Below, in pieces: positions 12,181-24,410 of a stretch of DNA of 64,000 nt (its first letter is position 1; every line of letters starts with the position of its first letter). Made by a program: the position numbers and the translations under genes. The stretch is from Zarea fungicola (Eukaryota > Ascomycota > Sordariomycetes > Hypocreales > Cordycipitaceae). The notes below the pieces were generated by a model that did not search any database, had not been told where the DNA came from, and saw only the letters and a list, made by a program, of their open reading frames with translations. The stretch lies in NCBI GenBank assembly GCA_900169235.1, contig FWCC01000002.1, positions 45,026 to 109,025 on the forward strand, read 5' to 3'.

Positions 12181-13635
12181 ATGGCGCAATTATTCCTCGA
12201 CGTCATCTACTCGTTTGGCAATTGCCTGAGCTGTTTTCCCGGTTCCCCCACGCTCAAAGTCAACAGCCGTAGCTTCAAGATCCTGCAATTGCTTGGTGAG
12301 GTGAGCTTCCCCAAAACCAGAACCAACTCTCATTATCTCCCTCCCTCATGGTATTGTCTTGCCCCTGCGCCCGGCTGACGTTTTCTGCTTTCCTTTATAG
12401 GGCGGCTTTTCCTATGTCTACCTTGTGGAGGACACTTCCAGCAAGGAGCTCTTCGCCCTCAAGAAGATTCGCTGCCACTTCGGCGCCGAGTCGGTACAGC
12501 AGGCTATGCGTGAGGTAGATGCCTATCGCCTGTTCCGCCATGTCCCCAACATCATCTCCTCCTACGATCATGCAGTCGCGACTGACCGCGGCGCCTCCGA
12601 AGAAGCCACAAAAACTGTCTATGTCCTGCTGCCGTATTACCGTCGCGGCAACCTCCAGGATATGATCAACGCCAACCTCGTCAACCACGCTCGTTTTCCT
12701 GAACGACATCTTATGACGCTGTTTCTGGGTGTCTGCACCGCGCTGCGCGCCATGCATGATTACCATGCGCCGCCGGCGGAGCGCATGGAGATGGGCAACG
12801 AGGCCGATGATGCACACCACAACGATGAGGGACCAAGCAGTGGCGGTGGTGCCGGCAGGGGAGGCCGTTCATTGGCGAAGCGCACAGAACAGGATGAGGA
12901 GACGGAGCAGGAGCGGCCGCTGATGGAGTCAGAGAACAAGTTTGCGCAAGGCGGCAAAGTAAAAGCATATGCGCATCGCGACATTAAGCCTGGTATTTTA
13001 AAAACCATACCCAGCAGCCCCTAACCTATTTCTCGATGCCATTCCTTGCTAATGTACAATTCACCCTGCTAGGAAACATTATGATTGATGATACTGGGTC
13101 GGATCCAATACTCATGGACCTCGGCTCCGTCGCGCCTTCCCCGATCCCCGTCACATCTCAATCTGTCGCCCTCCAGATCCAGGAGACGGCTGCCGAGCAC
13201 TCCACCATGCCCTACCGCGCTCCCGAGCTCTTCGATGTCCAGACGGGTGCTGTCATTGATACCAAAGTCGACATTTGGTCCCTCGGCTGCACATTGTTTG
13301 CCTGCCTAGTTGGCAAGTCCCCGTTTGAGATGCGCTCAGACGAGACGGGTGGCACCCTCTCGCTGTGTATCATGGGCGGTGATTGGAGATTTCCCGACCA
13401 GTCCCCCAACGGTGCCAAGCGCGTCAACAGCATCCAGACGGCAAAGGCCAAGGCAGCCGGAACCGCTGTTGGTGAAGGCTTGTCGGCTAGCGACACCGCC
13501 ATTAGTGAACGTATCCGCGAGATTGTCCGCGCATGCCTCAAGGTTGAGCCTACGGAACGACCCGACATTCATCAGCTGATAGCCATGGTGGAAAACGTCA
13601 TTCAAAACCTACCGGGGGGGGACTATGAATCGTAG
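12181..13635 (+). CDS. ENV7: Env7/STK16-like Ser/Thr kinase (NAK family)
   Basis: Exons are 12181-12300, 12401-12992 and 13073-13635, giving 424 aa with all joins in frame. The short N-terminus holds Cys15 and Cys18 (GNCLSCF), matching the palmitoylated cysteines that anchor yeast Env7 to the vacuole membrane. Kinase landmarks are the Gly-rich loop GEGGFSYVYL at exon junction 1, ATP-binding Lys61 (FALKK), catalytic HRDIKPGN with Asp234 rebuilt across intron 2, a metal-binding DLG (Asp253) in place of DFG, YRAPEL and DIWSLG. A roughly 65-residue acidic, Gly-rich insert lies between the alphaE region and the catalytic loop. Env7 negatively regulates vacuole fusion in yeast; the same role here is inferred from family membership. 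Confidence 0.92.
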
Positions 13636-13943
13636 GCACGCAGCCAATCTTATCCATTTGTATACGTATATTGCCATGACAGCCTCCGTTTCCGCTCTTT
13701 TGCTTCCGCCTTCTTTCTACATTACTTTTCACGTGGGATATGGGAGTCTTCACTTTTTTTCTTTTTCATCTAGGATAGCCTGCAACAGTAGCTTTTAGGA
13801 AAGTGCCTTGATATTATCTACTCAGGATGGGTTTGACCTAACAATGCCATAACACAATAATTTGTCCTCCACTGCTGCATTCCTACAATAACAGAACCCT
13901 GTCATTCTTCATCCGCACACGCACACCCAACTTCATTGTCACC
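13636..13943. other. Convergent intergenic gap, ENV7 and AMS1 3' ends
   Basis: 308 nt between the stop codons of two convergent genes. It is T-rich on the plus strand near 13750-13770 and probably holds both 3' UTRs. No other feature is seen. Confidence 0.6.
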
Positions 13944-16900
13944 CTAAAGCTGAAGCTTGAAGGTGGCAACCTCAAACGGCCGCAATTTAATGTCAAACTT
14001 GCCGCCGCTAAAAGGTACATCCTCGTTCTCATCTTCTAGTAGGCTGCACTTGGACACACGCTTGACGTCAAATGCCGTCTCGATTGTGCCTCGGCTGTGG
14101 CCACCAAGCGACTCATACAGGCGCACAATCACGCTCTTTCCAGGATTGACACATAGGCCGTCCCGGCGGCTCACATCCTCATCGTCGTGGCCGCGCTTGA
14201 TAGTATCCAATATCAGCGAAGCAGATTCATCGATATTAACCAGTCTAATCGGAGCGCCACCGAGGTTGTTAATCGTAGCCTTGGATGCCGAAAGCACCTT
14301 GAGGGGTGTGTTGAAAGCATATCCAGCTCTGACAGTGGCCGAGGATAATGCGCCCTTGTGAGGGAAGATAGCCCAGCGGATAGAGTGCTTACCCATATCG
14401 GCGTTTGCATCAGGGGACTTTGGGGCGCGGAGGAGGGAGAGGCGCATCACTTTGCCAGCAGTGGCAAATCCGTACTTGCTGTCGTTTAGAATAGAGACAC
14501 CGTAGTTATGCTCCGATAAGTCGGCAAATTTGTGACAGCAGACCTCGAACTTCGCCATATCCCAACTCGTATTGTAATGAGTGGGACGCTTGGTAATGCT
14601 GTAGGCAGTTTCGTAGGAAGCCTCATTGTTGACAATGTTGACGGGGAATTCGACCTTGAGGAACTTGGAGTTTTCATGCCAGTCAACCTCAGCAGAGCAC
14701 TCGATCCAAGACGGCTGGCCCTTGAGCGAAGCAGAAAGGCTTATATATGACTTGAGGGAGCTGTCCTTGCTGATCTTGATGTCTGTGACCAAGGTGACGC
14801 GATGCGGTTTAACTTCATGTACGTGAGTTTCGCCGTACTCGACGTCCCTCTTGGTCTCAAGGTGATAGACCTCCACATCCCAAGCCTCCCAGTATAGGGG
14901 AATGTCATCAAAGATAACATATTTGTTTGCCTTGGCACCCTTTTCGACAATCTCGCGATCGTTGAGACGGTCATACAGCGAGGTGATGCAGCCGCCCTCG
15001 ACAACGACTCTGAAATGCTCATTCTGGAGAACGTATTGGTCCTTGGTGACTTGGCGCAGTGTGACAGCAGGCTCGTTGCCCTGTGTCTTGAACGACCGGA
15101 CCGGCAGTAGCTGGCCATCTCCGCAGGCAACGCCAACTTCTGTCTCAGAAATCTCGACAATCTCCTTACGATGCCAAGGCAGGGTATTAAGAACGACTGA
15201 CTCCTGTACAGTGGATGCTCGGACATCAGAGGCGTCAAAACTCTGATACAGCTCTTTCAAAAGTCGGTGACCAGTCTTGAACACGTCAGCATAGAGCTTG
15301 TCGGAATCATCGTAGCACATCTCAATTGAGCTACCGGGAAGGCAATCATGAAACTGGCAGAGCAGGACAGTTTCCCACATATTATCAATGTCCTCGGTAG
15401 GATACTTGTAATTTTTGTTCTTGATGGAAGCAATAGTTGCAAGCTGCTCAATATCCCGGAGCATCACTTCGGCCTTGCGGTTGTAATATTTGTTGTTGGC
15501 CTGGGTGGTGTATGTGCCACGGTGAAGCTCAAAGTACAGCTCACCATACCATGTGGGGAAGTCGTCGACCTTTGAGGTTAACCGATCAAAGAAGTCATCG
15601 ACTGAAAGGCCCACCTTGAGCTTGGGAATGCCACCAATGGTATTGCTGATGCCAGCACAGCGGCGCAGCTTCTCAAAGTGCTGCCACGTAGGGCCACCGC
15701 CGCCATCACCCTTTCCAAAAACGAGGAGTGAGGAGCTGTCAGTGCGCATCGTTTTGTGCTGGGAAATACTCCTGCGAAGATCACCAAACTCGGCTTCTGA
15801 GGTGTATGTTTCTGATGGAGGCATGTGGCAGATGACTTGACTGCCATCTGGACTGACCCACATGAAGGTAGTGTGAGGGAAGTTGTTGATATTGTTCCAA
15901 CTCAGCTTCTGCGTCATGAAACGATCCATGCCAGCGAGACGGCAAAGTTGTGGCAGCTGGCTAGAGTAGCCAAAAGTATCGGGCAGCCAGAAGGTGCGGC
16001 TACGGGAGCCAAACTCAGACTCAAAGAATCGTTGGCCGTAGAAGAATTGACGGACGAGTGACTCTCCACTAGGCATGTTGGTATCGTGTTCGACCCAGCT
16101 ACCACCAATGGGGTGAAACTGGCCCTCCTTGACCTTGGCCTTGACACGCTCGAATGCGCGAGGGTAAAGTGTCTTGAGCCACTTATACTGCTGTGCTTGG
16201 GAACAAGCAAACTGCGCCTCTGGGTAGCGATCCATGAGATCACACTGACTGGACCAAGAACGGCAGACCTTGCGCTTGGTTTCATTGAAGGGCCAGAGCC
16301 AGCAGCTGTCAATGTGACAATGGCCAATACCGAAAACGACAGGGTCCTTGCCAACCTCGTAGACACGATGAGAGTCAACATCGGGGCCAATCACCTCCTG
16401 GGCAATCTTTCGGCACTTGAGAATAGAATCTTGATTATTGACCTGGAAAGTACCAATAATCTTCATGGCGACAGTCAAAGCCTTGTTCTGCTCTGCCGAG
16501 TTTTCGGGAAGTTCGCGGGCCGCGTCACCAATCTGCCAAATATCAAAAAGAAGCATGCGGGCTTCGTAGTTGACGGCGGCGATGGTAGCGTTGGTCAGAG
16601 TAAAGTAGCGGTTTGGGTCCGGGGGGGTGTTGGCGTTGGTGCCATCCGGGGCATTGCCAAACATGCCGTTGCAGGCCATTTCTACATAGATGACATGCTC
16701 CTTGGCATCGCGGAAGGCGTCTGGGATTACCCACTCAATGCGTTCACCGTTTCCAGTGAGACCTTGAAGAGGCATTCCATCCTCGGACCAAATCATGCCC
16801 TCATTGTTGGCGTCCCATTCGAGAATAATAAATTCTTCATCGGCGATCTCGTGAGGGATGGTTAGGATGACACGGAACCAGTGAGTGGTCCAAGAAGGAC

Positions 16901-17262
16901 CAAATGAGTCGCCAATGTGAGCTTCTTTGAATTCGTGAGACATGGCCTCTTCGAAAGTAGGCCTTTCCTGGCCTTCAGCAGCCCATGTGGAAAGCTTGAT
17001 GTTGGGCTCGCCCGTATAGCGGGCATTGAACATGTTCCTGCACCATGTTAGTTCAAGGCATTGTATTTTCGAGTGGAGGAGAAAATGACGGGAGAAAGGG
17101 ACAAAAAAAAACTCACGCCAACAGGTTGACCTTATCATACTGCCCAGACTTGTAAAAGGGCTCGATACGGCCCTGGAGAATGCTTGTCTTGGCTACGCCG
17201 ATGGGCCGGTCGGCGAAGACAGGGTAAGCACCTGCGCTCTTGTGGTCATGGCCGCCACCCAT
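13944..17262 (-). CDS. AMS1: Alpha-mannosidase, glycoside hydrolase family 38 (vacuolar Ams1 type)
   Basis: Two exons, 17262-17117 and 17037-13944, encode 1079 aa, close to yeast Ams1 (about 1083). The 79-nt intron has donor GTGAGT and a CTAAC branch site. GH38 landmarks are metal-binding GHCHIDSCWLWP (about residues 287-298), the nucleophile region WLPDTFGYSSQLPQ (Asp about 401) and FHDCLPGSS. The C-terminal half is the beta-sandwich region usual for the family. The N-terminus (MGGGHDHKSAG) carries no signal peptide, which fits yeast Ams1, a cytosolic protein carried to the vacuole by the Cvt/autophagy route, where it trims free oligosaccharides. A long divergent region (about 2 kb) separates it from MSH1. 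Confidence 0.95.
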
Positions 17263-19294
17263 AGTGTCAACGTCGAAAGTGTGACCGGGAGCTGGGGGAG
17301 CAGATCGATTGGAGAGACGACGTAGTCTTGGCGGGAGAGGATGAGAAAGGTAAGAAGCTGTAGAATGGCGCGGGCAATCGGCTGGTGGTGGACTGTGGAA
17401 ACTGGCGTTGGAGCTGTTCAGTCAAGGGTTTAAGTAAGTAGTTGGATAGAACCGCAATTGAAAACCATATGAGAGAAGAGGAAAAATGAGCTTCCTTGAA
17501 GCGACGCCACGTGGTGAGCTTTAAGAAGAAATGAAGTCGCTTGGGGAAGGTGGCCGTAAGCCATGCAACCTTGACGAGCGATTGTGGAGGAGGGGAAGCA
17601 ACAAGCTGGGGGAGAAGCGACAGTGTATGAGCTAGTGGAGGAGGATGGCCAAGCTTGTAAGTACCTAGCTGGTTCGGTGGGCAGTTTGGCGGGGCCAGTG
17701 AAATGTCCACTGTGGTTGCGGCCGGGACGGAGTCTGGAATGCCCTGTGTGCCTGTAATAAAGCCTCTAATGAGGTAGTCTGTACAGAGTACGGAGTACAG
17801 AGAAGATTTCTGTATTGAGGGAAAAGGGAGGCTGGGGATTAATTTGTTTGGTGGTTTGGTGGTTTGGTGCTGCTTGACAATACTGCAATCAGACAATCTG
17901 GAGATGCTGTACCAAGGGCGCCAAGTGGACCCGAGGCTGTGCGGGCAGCAGCCACTGCAGGGACACATGTAGAATTTTGGGGCAGCGCTGGGGAACAAAC
18001 GAACTTGGAGCTTGCTTCAGAGAGACGCTTCTTTGGGGAGATGGAGGGGTAGAGGGCGCAGCACCAACTTCAGTGGCGGGAGTGTTCCGGTACCCGAGCA
18101 GTGGAGTGGCCTCTGTCCACTCAAAGCTGCAACGGGAACGAGTGAATTCAAATGTAACTGACTGATGCTCAACATACCTCATTTTTAGCGGCCTAACATG
18201 GCTCTTGTTAGATTTCAGCTGGGGAGGCCGGGTCGAATAGTAACAAGACCAGATGCCCGAATCGGAGCAGACAGACGAAGAACGGGCGATTCGACGAGCC
18301 AGGGCACAACGAAAAAGAAGGACACGGCGCCTAAGCCGTCTCGGTATATAGGGAAATATATTTATGTATGTGACAGCAGGCGACGTCGTTGTTGCACAAT
18401 CGCAGAGGAGAGGTGCTTGATCATTACAAAGCAGCAGAAAATCAACGCCAGCAAGTGGAAGCCAAAAAGAAAGAAAGAATGAGAGATAATGGGATGTCGG
18501 TGGTCAGGGCACGCCGTTGAGGAAATGAGATGAGATGCTGGGTTCAAAGTCTTGGCGTGTTCATCCAGTTATGTAGCATCTTGCTGGAAGCCATGATTTA
18601 CAGCCATTGCGGCAGGCGAGACTGCCTCTGCCTCTACTGCACCTCCCACAGGCCTACTAGCAGGAGCCAGGGGGTGAGCTCATTTTTATTTTAATTTCAA
18701 CATTCGGTAGCCACTGGGGGGGGTTATTTGGTTGTGGCCGCCTGCCTAATCTTTGTCCTATCTAGAGTGCTTTCTGGCTGGGCGATTGAGACACTTTCCC
18801 AGTACACGCACACTGCGCAACCAGATGCATGGAACAGGCAACTGATTTATTCCACCATACGTAGTTCATTTTTGGTGACACGTATTTAATTAACGTGATC
18901 TGCATGTACCGAATAATACAACAATTTAACGTGGAATCCTTTCAGCTGTGCTCTTCATAGCATCGTTTCACTACCTATCCGACCTTTGGAATTACCTGCA
19001 GATATAGTTAGCCTCAGATAAAGAATAAAGAAAATTCAACAGCTAAACCAGATATTTTATACCAGTATCAGGGTGAACTTGGTGCTCTACAAACGCTTCC
19101 ACTTAGGTATTTGCGGGCAGGCATCATAAATCGCCCGTATCCGTTACAACTCGCCGCCAACGCCACCGCCGCCACACGATTGCACCACTAAAGCGCGAAA
19201 GAGCCCCCTGGCTAATATGTAGACGTTCCTTGGTACAGACTCGGTGTAGCCCCCAAAATATTCCGTTTACCAACCACACTTCCCACCGGCCCCC
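17263..19294. other. 2-kb divergent intergenic region (AMS1 / MSH1)
   Basis: No gene is supported; open frames at 17267-17998 (minus) and 18198-18482 (plus) have composition-driven sequences with no domain. Visible are TACGGAGTA at 17789-17797, set inside an inverted repeat (TCTGTAC at 17778-17784 and GTACAGA at 17795-17801), and a G8 run at about 18716-18723. AMS1 promoter elements are expected near the left end. Confidence 0.55.
17778..17801. promoter_or_regulatory. Inverted repeat around a TACGGAGTA element
   Basis: 7-nt arms TCTGTAC and GTACAGA are separated by 10 nt that include most of the recurrent motif. It lies about 520 nt upstream of the AMS1 start codon. The palindromic layout suggests a dimeric regulator site; no factor can be named. 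Confidence 0.4.
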
Positions 19295-22262
19295 ATGTTC
19301 CGAAGACGTGTCTTTCATTCTATAACAAACCGTCATACACGATTGATTCCGCCGATATGCTCAGCATGCCGCCCGTTGGCCTGTTGCTGGCTCATGCCCA
19401 CTATCACCTGTCATATCAGGGGCAAAAAAACGAAGACAACAGTACACCTATCTGATCTCCCCCAAGGAGCCATTCAAGCAGAGCCACTGTCTGCGCAAGG
19501 AGAACAGGACACCCCAGCCTATCCTACAGTCGTGTTGCAGGCCCGACGCAACATGGACAAGTTTGACAATTGTGTGCTCTTGACCCGTGTCGGTGGCTTC
19601 TATGAGCTGTACTTTGAGCACGCCGACGAATATGCACCATTGCTTAATATTAAACTGGCTTCAAAAAAGACAAGTGCTGGCCCAGTCCCTATGGTAATAT
19701 CTTTTCCGAATAAAAAAGAGACGAGTCGATAGGATGTTGTAGATTCTGTCGCGTAACATGTTGGCTAACCCGTACCAGGCTGGCTTCCCTTTCTTCCAGC
19801 TGGACAGATACCTCAAAGTCCTAGTACAGGATCTAAACAGATATGTCGCTATTGCCGAGGAATTTCCCAACAATGCAGAAGAAAAAATCAAATCAGGAGG
19901 TCTCTTGCACGATCGTCGAGTTGCCCGCATCATCACAACAGGCACTTTAATTGACGAAAACTTTATTGATCCTTATGCCAACATCTACGTCATGGCGATT
20001 CATGTATCATCCTTCTTCAAGTCGGTTGGTTCTTCTCAGGAACCATCAAGTGATGATACATCCATTGGCCTGGCCTGGCTAGACCTTTCTACGGGCAACT
20101 TCTTTACACAGGGCACCACTCTTGGTGCTCTCGGCTCTGTGCTATCTCGGATCTGCCCAAGGGAGATTGTCCTAGACCAAGACTTTGAAGCGCAAAAGGA
20201 ACATGTCATATTCTCTATCCTTGCAGAAGATCGCCGTCTCATTACATATGCTCCCGTCGACAAACTTGCCGATATTTCTGACTGGAGCGGCATCCTCGCA
20301 ACAGAGTTCCCGGAGGCAGCCCGCGAGAGCTTTACAAGTCCAGAAATCCAGGCCGGGAGCTTGTTGCTCAGCTACGTAGAAGATAGACTGCAAGGTTTGT
20401 GCTTGAAGCTGCAGCCGCCACAGCGTCACGAGAATATGCAAATCATGACAATTGACAAGAATAGCTTGCGGGCCTTGGAAATCAGACAAACGATTCGGGA
20501 TGACTTCTTCCGTGGCAGTTTACTGCACGCTATCCGTCGAACAGTTACCAAAAGCGGCTCGCGGCTGCTAAATGAATGGTTAAGCGCGCCGTCAACCTCA
20601 ACGCAGATCATAACCTCCCGCCAGGATTTGGTTGCTCGATTTATCGAGGCTCCGGATCTGCGTGATCTGATAATCACACTCCTCAGACGCAGTCATGACT
20701 CACAACGCCTTGTGCAGAAGTTTGCACTTGGTCGAGGTGATGCTGATGATCTCATTGGTTTGGCTAGCACAGTCCAGGCCACCGCTGATATCGTCAATTT
20801 ACTTGAACAGTCATCTTTCAGTGACTCTGAGTCTGCGTGCCTCGTTGCCCTCACGCAACGCATTGACTTGCGTGATCCATTGACATTAGCTCGTCGCATA
20901 ACGGAAGCCATAGACGAAGATGGTATTTTCTTGCAACAGGAGGTCGCCGATTCTGAGGCCAGTCAGATGATGGCGCTGGCCGAAGGTATCCTAGCCGCAG
21001 AGGGCTCGCCAGAAGATGCATCGCTACTCCCTAAAGGCAGAAAGAAACGACTTACCAGTATAAAGGAATACTATGCTGAGGACAATGAGGCATGGGTTAT
21101 GAAACCGGCTGCAAGTCCAGGCCTCAAGACGCTTCACAACCAGTTGGCAACTCTCATAGACGACCGGCAGTCCCTCGGCAACAGTCTGCGTGAGCGCCTT
21201 GGCGCACCAAGCCTAAGTCTCCGCTGGACCCCCGGCCTTGGCCATATTGCGCATATCAAGGGGAAAGACGCCAAGAACCTCTCTGACATCCGTACGCTAT
21301 CATCCAGCCGCTCCACGCGCTCCTTTCATCTCCCCGAGTGGACGGCCCTCGGTCAGCGCCTGGACCAGAGGCGCTCCCAGATCCGCCGCGAGGAGCAGCG
21401 CGTGTTTCAGTCTCTCCGCGAGCAGGTTGTCGTCAATATTGTAAAGCTGCGACGTAACGCTTCTGTTCTGGATGAGCTTGACATTGCCACGTCCTTTGCC
21501 CGGCTGGCCGTGGAGAAGCATCTTGTCCGACCCACGTTGAACAACTCGACGGCTCACACCATCATCGGCGGCAGGCATCCCACAGTCGAAGGTGGGCTCG
21601 TAGAGCAAGGGCGCAGCTTTGTCGAAAACGACTGCTTAGTGGGCAATGCTTCCGCAGGCTCACTGTGGCTTATTACCGGCCCGAACATGGCAGGCAAGAG
21701 CACGTTTTTACGACAGAATGCTCTTATCACGATATTGGCCCAGATTGGTTGCTACGTGCCCGCATCATACGCTGAGCTCGGCATCGTTGACGCCATCTTC
21801 AGTCGTATCGGCTCTGCGGATAACTTGTATCGGGACCAGAGTACTTTCATGGTGGAGATGCTCGAAACAGCACACATTCTGAAACACGCCACTTCGAGAT
21901 CTTTTGTCATCATGGACGAGATTGGTCGAGGCACTACACCTGAGGATGGGACGGCCGTGTCTTACGCGTGCTTACACCATCTTGTTACGGTAAACCAATG
22001 TCGTACCCTGTTCGCGACACACTTTCACGCAGTAGCTGACCTTGCTGCTGCCGATGGGCTCTGTGATCCGCACAATGGAACAGTGCAGTTTTACTGTACT
22101 GACGTTGAGGAAGACGAGAGCGGCAGGTTCATCTACGTTCACAAGTTGAGCAAGGGCATCAACCGTAAGAGTCATGCTTTAAAAACAGCGAGGCAAGCTG
22201 GCCTGCCAGAGGCTGCACTACGAAGAGCAGAGGGAGTATTAACGGGCACAGGTGTGCATTGA
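19295..22262 (+). CDS. MSH1: Mitochondrial DNA mismatch repair protein Msh1 (MutS family)
   Basis: Exons 19295-19693 and 19779-22262 give 960 aa; the 85-nt intron has a CTAAC branch site and contains in-frame stops. The N-terminus (about residues 1-45) is Arg/Cys-rich with few acids and looks like a mitochondrial presequence. The MutS mismatch-binding domain I contains GGFYELYFEHADEYA, followed by connector, lever/clamp, and a C-terminal ABC-type ATPase with Walker A GPNMAGKST (about residue 766), the STFMVEM signature and Walker B/DEIGRGTTPEDG. Msh1 is the organellar MutS that limits point mutations and rearrangements in mtDNA. The overall length matches fungal Msh1 (about 960 aa). Confidence 0.94.
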
Positions 22263-22834
22263 ATAGCATCATGTTCACGTGGTTGGGCAGTACAATGTAG
22301 GAATAAGAACGACGTCGCGCATGATTTAGTTGCGTAAAATTACTGCCCTTTTCAAAACCAGTCAGCCAGGATATCCTTAGATGCAACAATGCAGAAGTGT
22401 GAAGAACAAAATGACATTAAAGTCGTCGGTCATAGGGTGGTGATGTGTGTGTCATCAAGAAGATTCAGGGTTAAAAAGCTCTTGAACGTTTGCATAATCT
22501 TTCCGAATGATAGGGATATGTGAAAGCACGGCGAGAGGGACAAAACTAACCTTTTGAGAAGAGATGATGCTGCCAAAAAGAGATTCAATTTCAGCATTCA
22601 TGCACTCACAGCAAAGCCAAAAAAATACTGCGTTTGTGTTGTGTGGTCGAGGAAAACTCGACTGTCAAATGTTTTGATTTTGTTTGTTTCGTTTCAATCA
22701 TATTATCGTGCCGGCAGCAAATTCTACAGCTGCCGACGACATATGTATCCGATACTGTTGATCTCAGAGCTGGGATCCCAACCAAAAGACTTTCAAGTCT
22801 GTCATTCATCGTCGTTGCAACAAGTTGACTGGAT
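22263..22834. other. Convergent intergenic gap, MSH1 and RPP0
   Basis: 572 nt between the MSH1 stop and the predicted RPP0 stop. It should contain both 3' UTRs. No RNA gene or repeat is seen. Confidence 0.55.
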
Positions 22835-23944
22835 TTAGTCACTACAGCAAAGGTTAGCGAGCATTTTCGAGAAGACAAAAGTGGTAAAACGTACAAGAGA
22901 CCTCCGAATCCCTCATCGTCCTCATCCTCTTCCTCCTCTTTCTCCTCCTCCTTGGCGGCCGGTGCGGCAGCACCGCCAGACGCGGCAGCGGCAGCCGGGG
23001 CAGCCGAGGCGTAGGCGTCAGGGTTGGCGATGCGGTCCTTGAGCTCCTCAATCTCAGGCCACGAGAACTCGGTCTCAATGGCAACAGCAAGGATGTTCTT
23101 GTACGAGTTGACGACGGAGTGCATGACCGAGGGCAGAGTGGGGAAGCTGATGGCGAGCGAGATGCAAGCAATCGAGGCAATGGCGCTGCTCAGGGTCTTG
23201 AGGAGCTGCTCCTCCTCAATGTCGAGGACGGAGGCGTCAAAGGCCTGGCCCTGGTCGTAGACGGCAGCAACACCCATACCGAAGGTGAAGGGAGAGATGT
23301 TCAGCATGTTGAGCAGGGTAGCCTCGGAGGGACCAACCTTGCCGGACTTCTCAACAAGCTTGAGGTCGGTGGTGATTTCAATGGTACCACGGGCAATCTT
23401 GGTGGGGACACCGAGGGCCTGGAAGAACGAGGTCTTGCCGGGCTCCATGCCGGTGTTGCCAGCAGGAACCCACACGTCGACAGGGGCGACGGCACCGGCA
23501 CGGGCAGGCGCGGCGACACGGTTGGACAGGATAATGTCACGGACTTCCTTGAGGTCACCGTTGGTGAAGACGAAACCGACGTTGCCGCGAACATAGGGCA
23601 GGAGACGCTCGTACTCGGGGGTATCGAGGATGAAAGTCTTGAGAGCACGACGAACCTGTTGAAGGAAGACATGTTAGCTTTCCTTTGGCGTTGAAGCTCG
23701 CTAGCTTTGTGACGCGCAAGTTACGGTTTGGACCGGCGCGCCTAATAGCAACGGGGGTCTGAGTCCTTACCATGGTGTTCTTGCCCATCAGGACAACACC
23801 CTTGCCACGGAGGGCATGGCGAATCTCGTGCATCTGCTGAGAAGTGACATTGTCAATCTCAACGATGAAGATGGAGTTGTGCTCCTCGAGCAAGCCCTTG
23901 AGCTTGTCGAAGTAGCCGGCCTTGTTTGCAGATTTGCCCCCCAT
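22835..23944 (-). CDS. RPP0: 60S acidic ribosomal protein P0 (uL10)
   Basis: Exons 23944-23771, 23655-22895 and 22841-22835 encode 313 aa, the usual P0 length. The N-terminal rRNA-binding domain, the hydrophobic alpha/beta core and an Ala-rich hinge plus acidic tail ([17 protein letters not shown] followed by a Glu/Asp run) are all visible. The conserved stalk ending GFGGLFD is completed only by splicing a 53-nt intron (donor GTACGT, branch CTAAC, acceptor TGTAG) onto a last exon of 7 nt that finishes Phe and supplies Asp and the stop. P0 anchors P1/P2 dimers to form the GTPase-binding stalk of the large subunit. It shares a 466-nt divergent region with TRM82. Confidence 0.96.
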
Positions 23945-24410
23945 ATCTTCTTTTTATAAAGGCAGGTTGTTTAAGGGCAAATAAATTATCCTTTGGTGGT
24001 TAAGTTATGGTGAAGGTTTGTCGTTGGGACACGATGGAAAGAAGAAAAGGGCCTCAGCTCAATGGAGCCCACACAATAGTTTTCCCTCCGTCAATTTTTC
24101 TCTTGCCCCAATTGCCCAGGTAATTAGCGAGATTTGTGTGGTCCGTTTTCCAGTCTAGGGCTTTCACCATTTCTGGACTAGCGCTGGGAAACTTTAGGTA
24201 CGTACCATTTTTATGGGGTCTCTATGGGATTGGAAAAGATACATGGGCGATGTATCTTTTTCTTGCTGCGCTGCATTTGTCTAACTAGCTGCTGGTCTCG
24301 GTCTTATTCATATACGAAAAATCGACCAGCTCAGCCCACGGGTTTACTAGGTTGAGGTTGAGGTCATTATTTTACATCGACACGTAATTTCTTCGCAATC
24401 GGAACTCCAA
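23945..24410. other. Divergent promoter region RPP0 / TRM82
   Basis: 466 nt separate the two start codons, so it must carry both promoters. A CCAAT pentamer is visible at about 24107-24111 (cccCAATTG context). No gene fits. Confidence 0.5.

Noticed and set aside
17267..17998. 243-codon minus-strand frame upstream of AMS1
   Set aside because: Low-complexity Ser/Pro/Leu content, no motif, and it lies where the AMS1 promoter is expected.
18198..18482. 94-codon plus-strand frame
   Set aside because: Lys/Arg-rich composition with no conserved motif or splice partner.
23656..23770. snoRNA in the P0 intron
   Set aside because: No C/D or H/ACA box pair is visible in the 115-nt intron.
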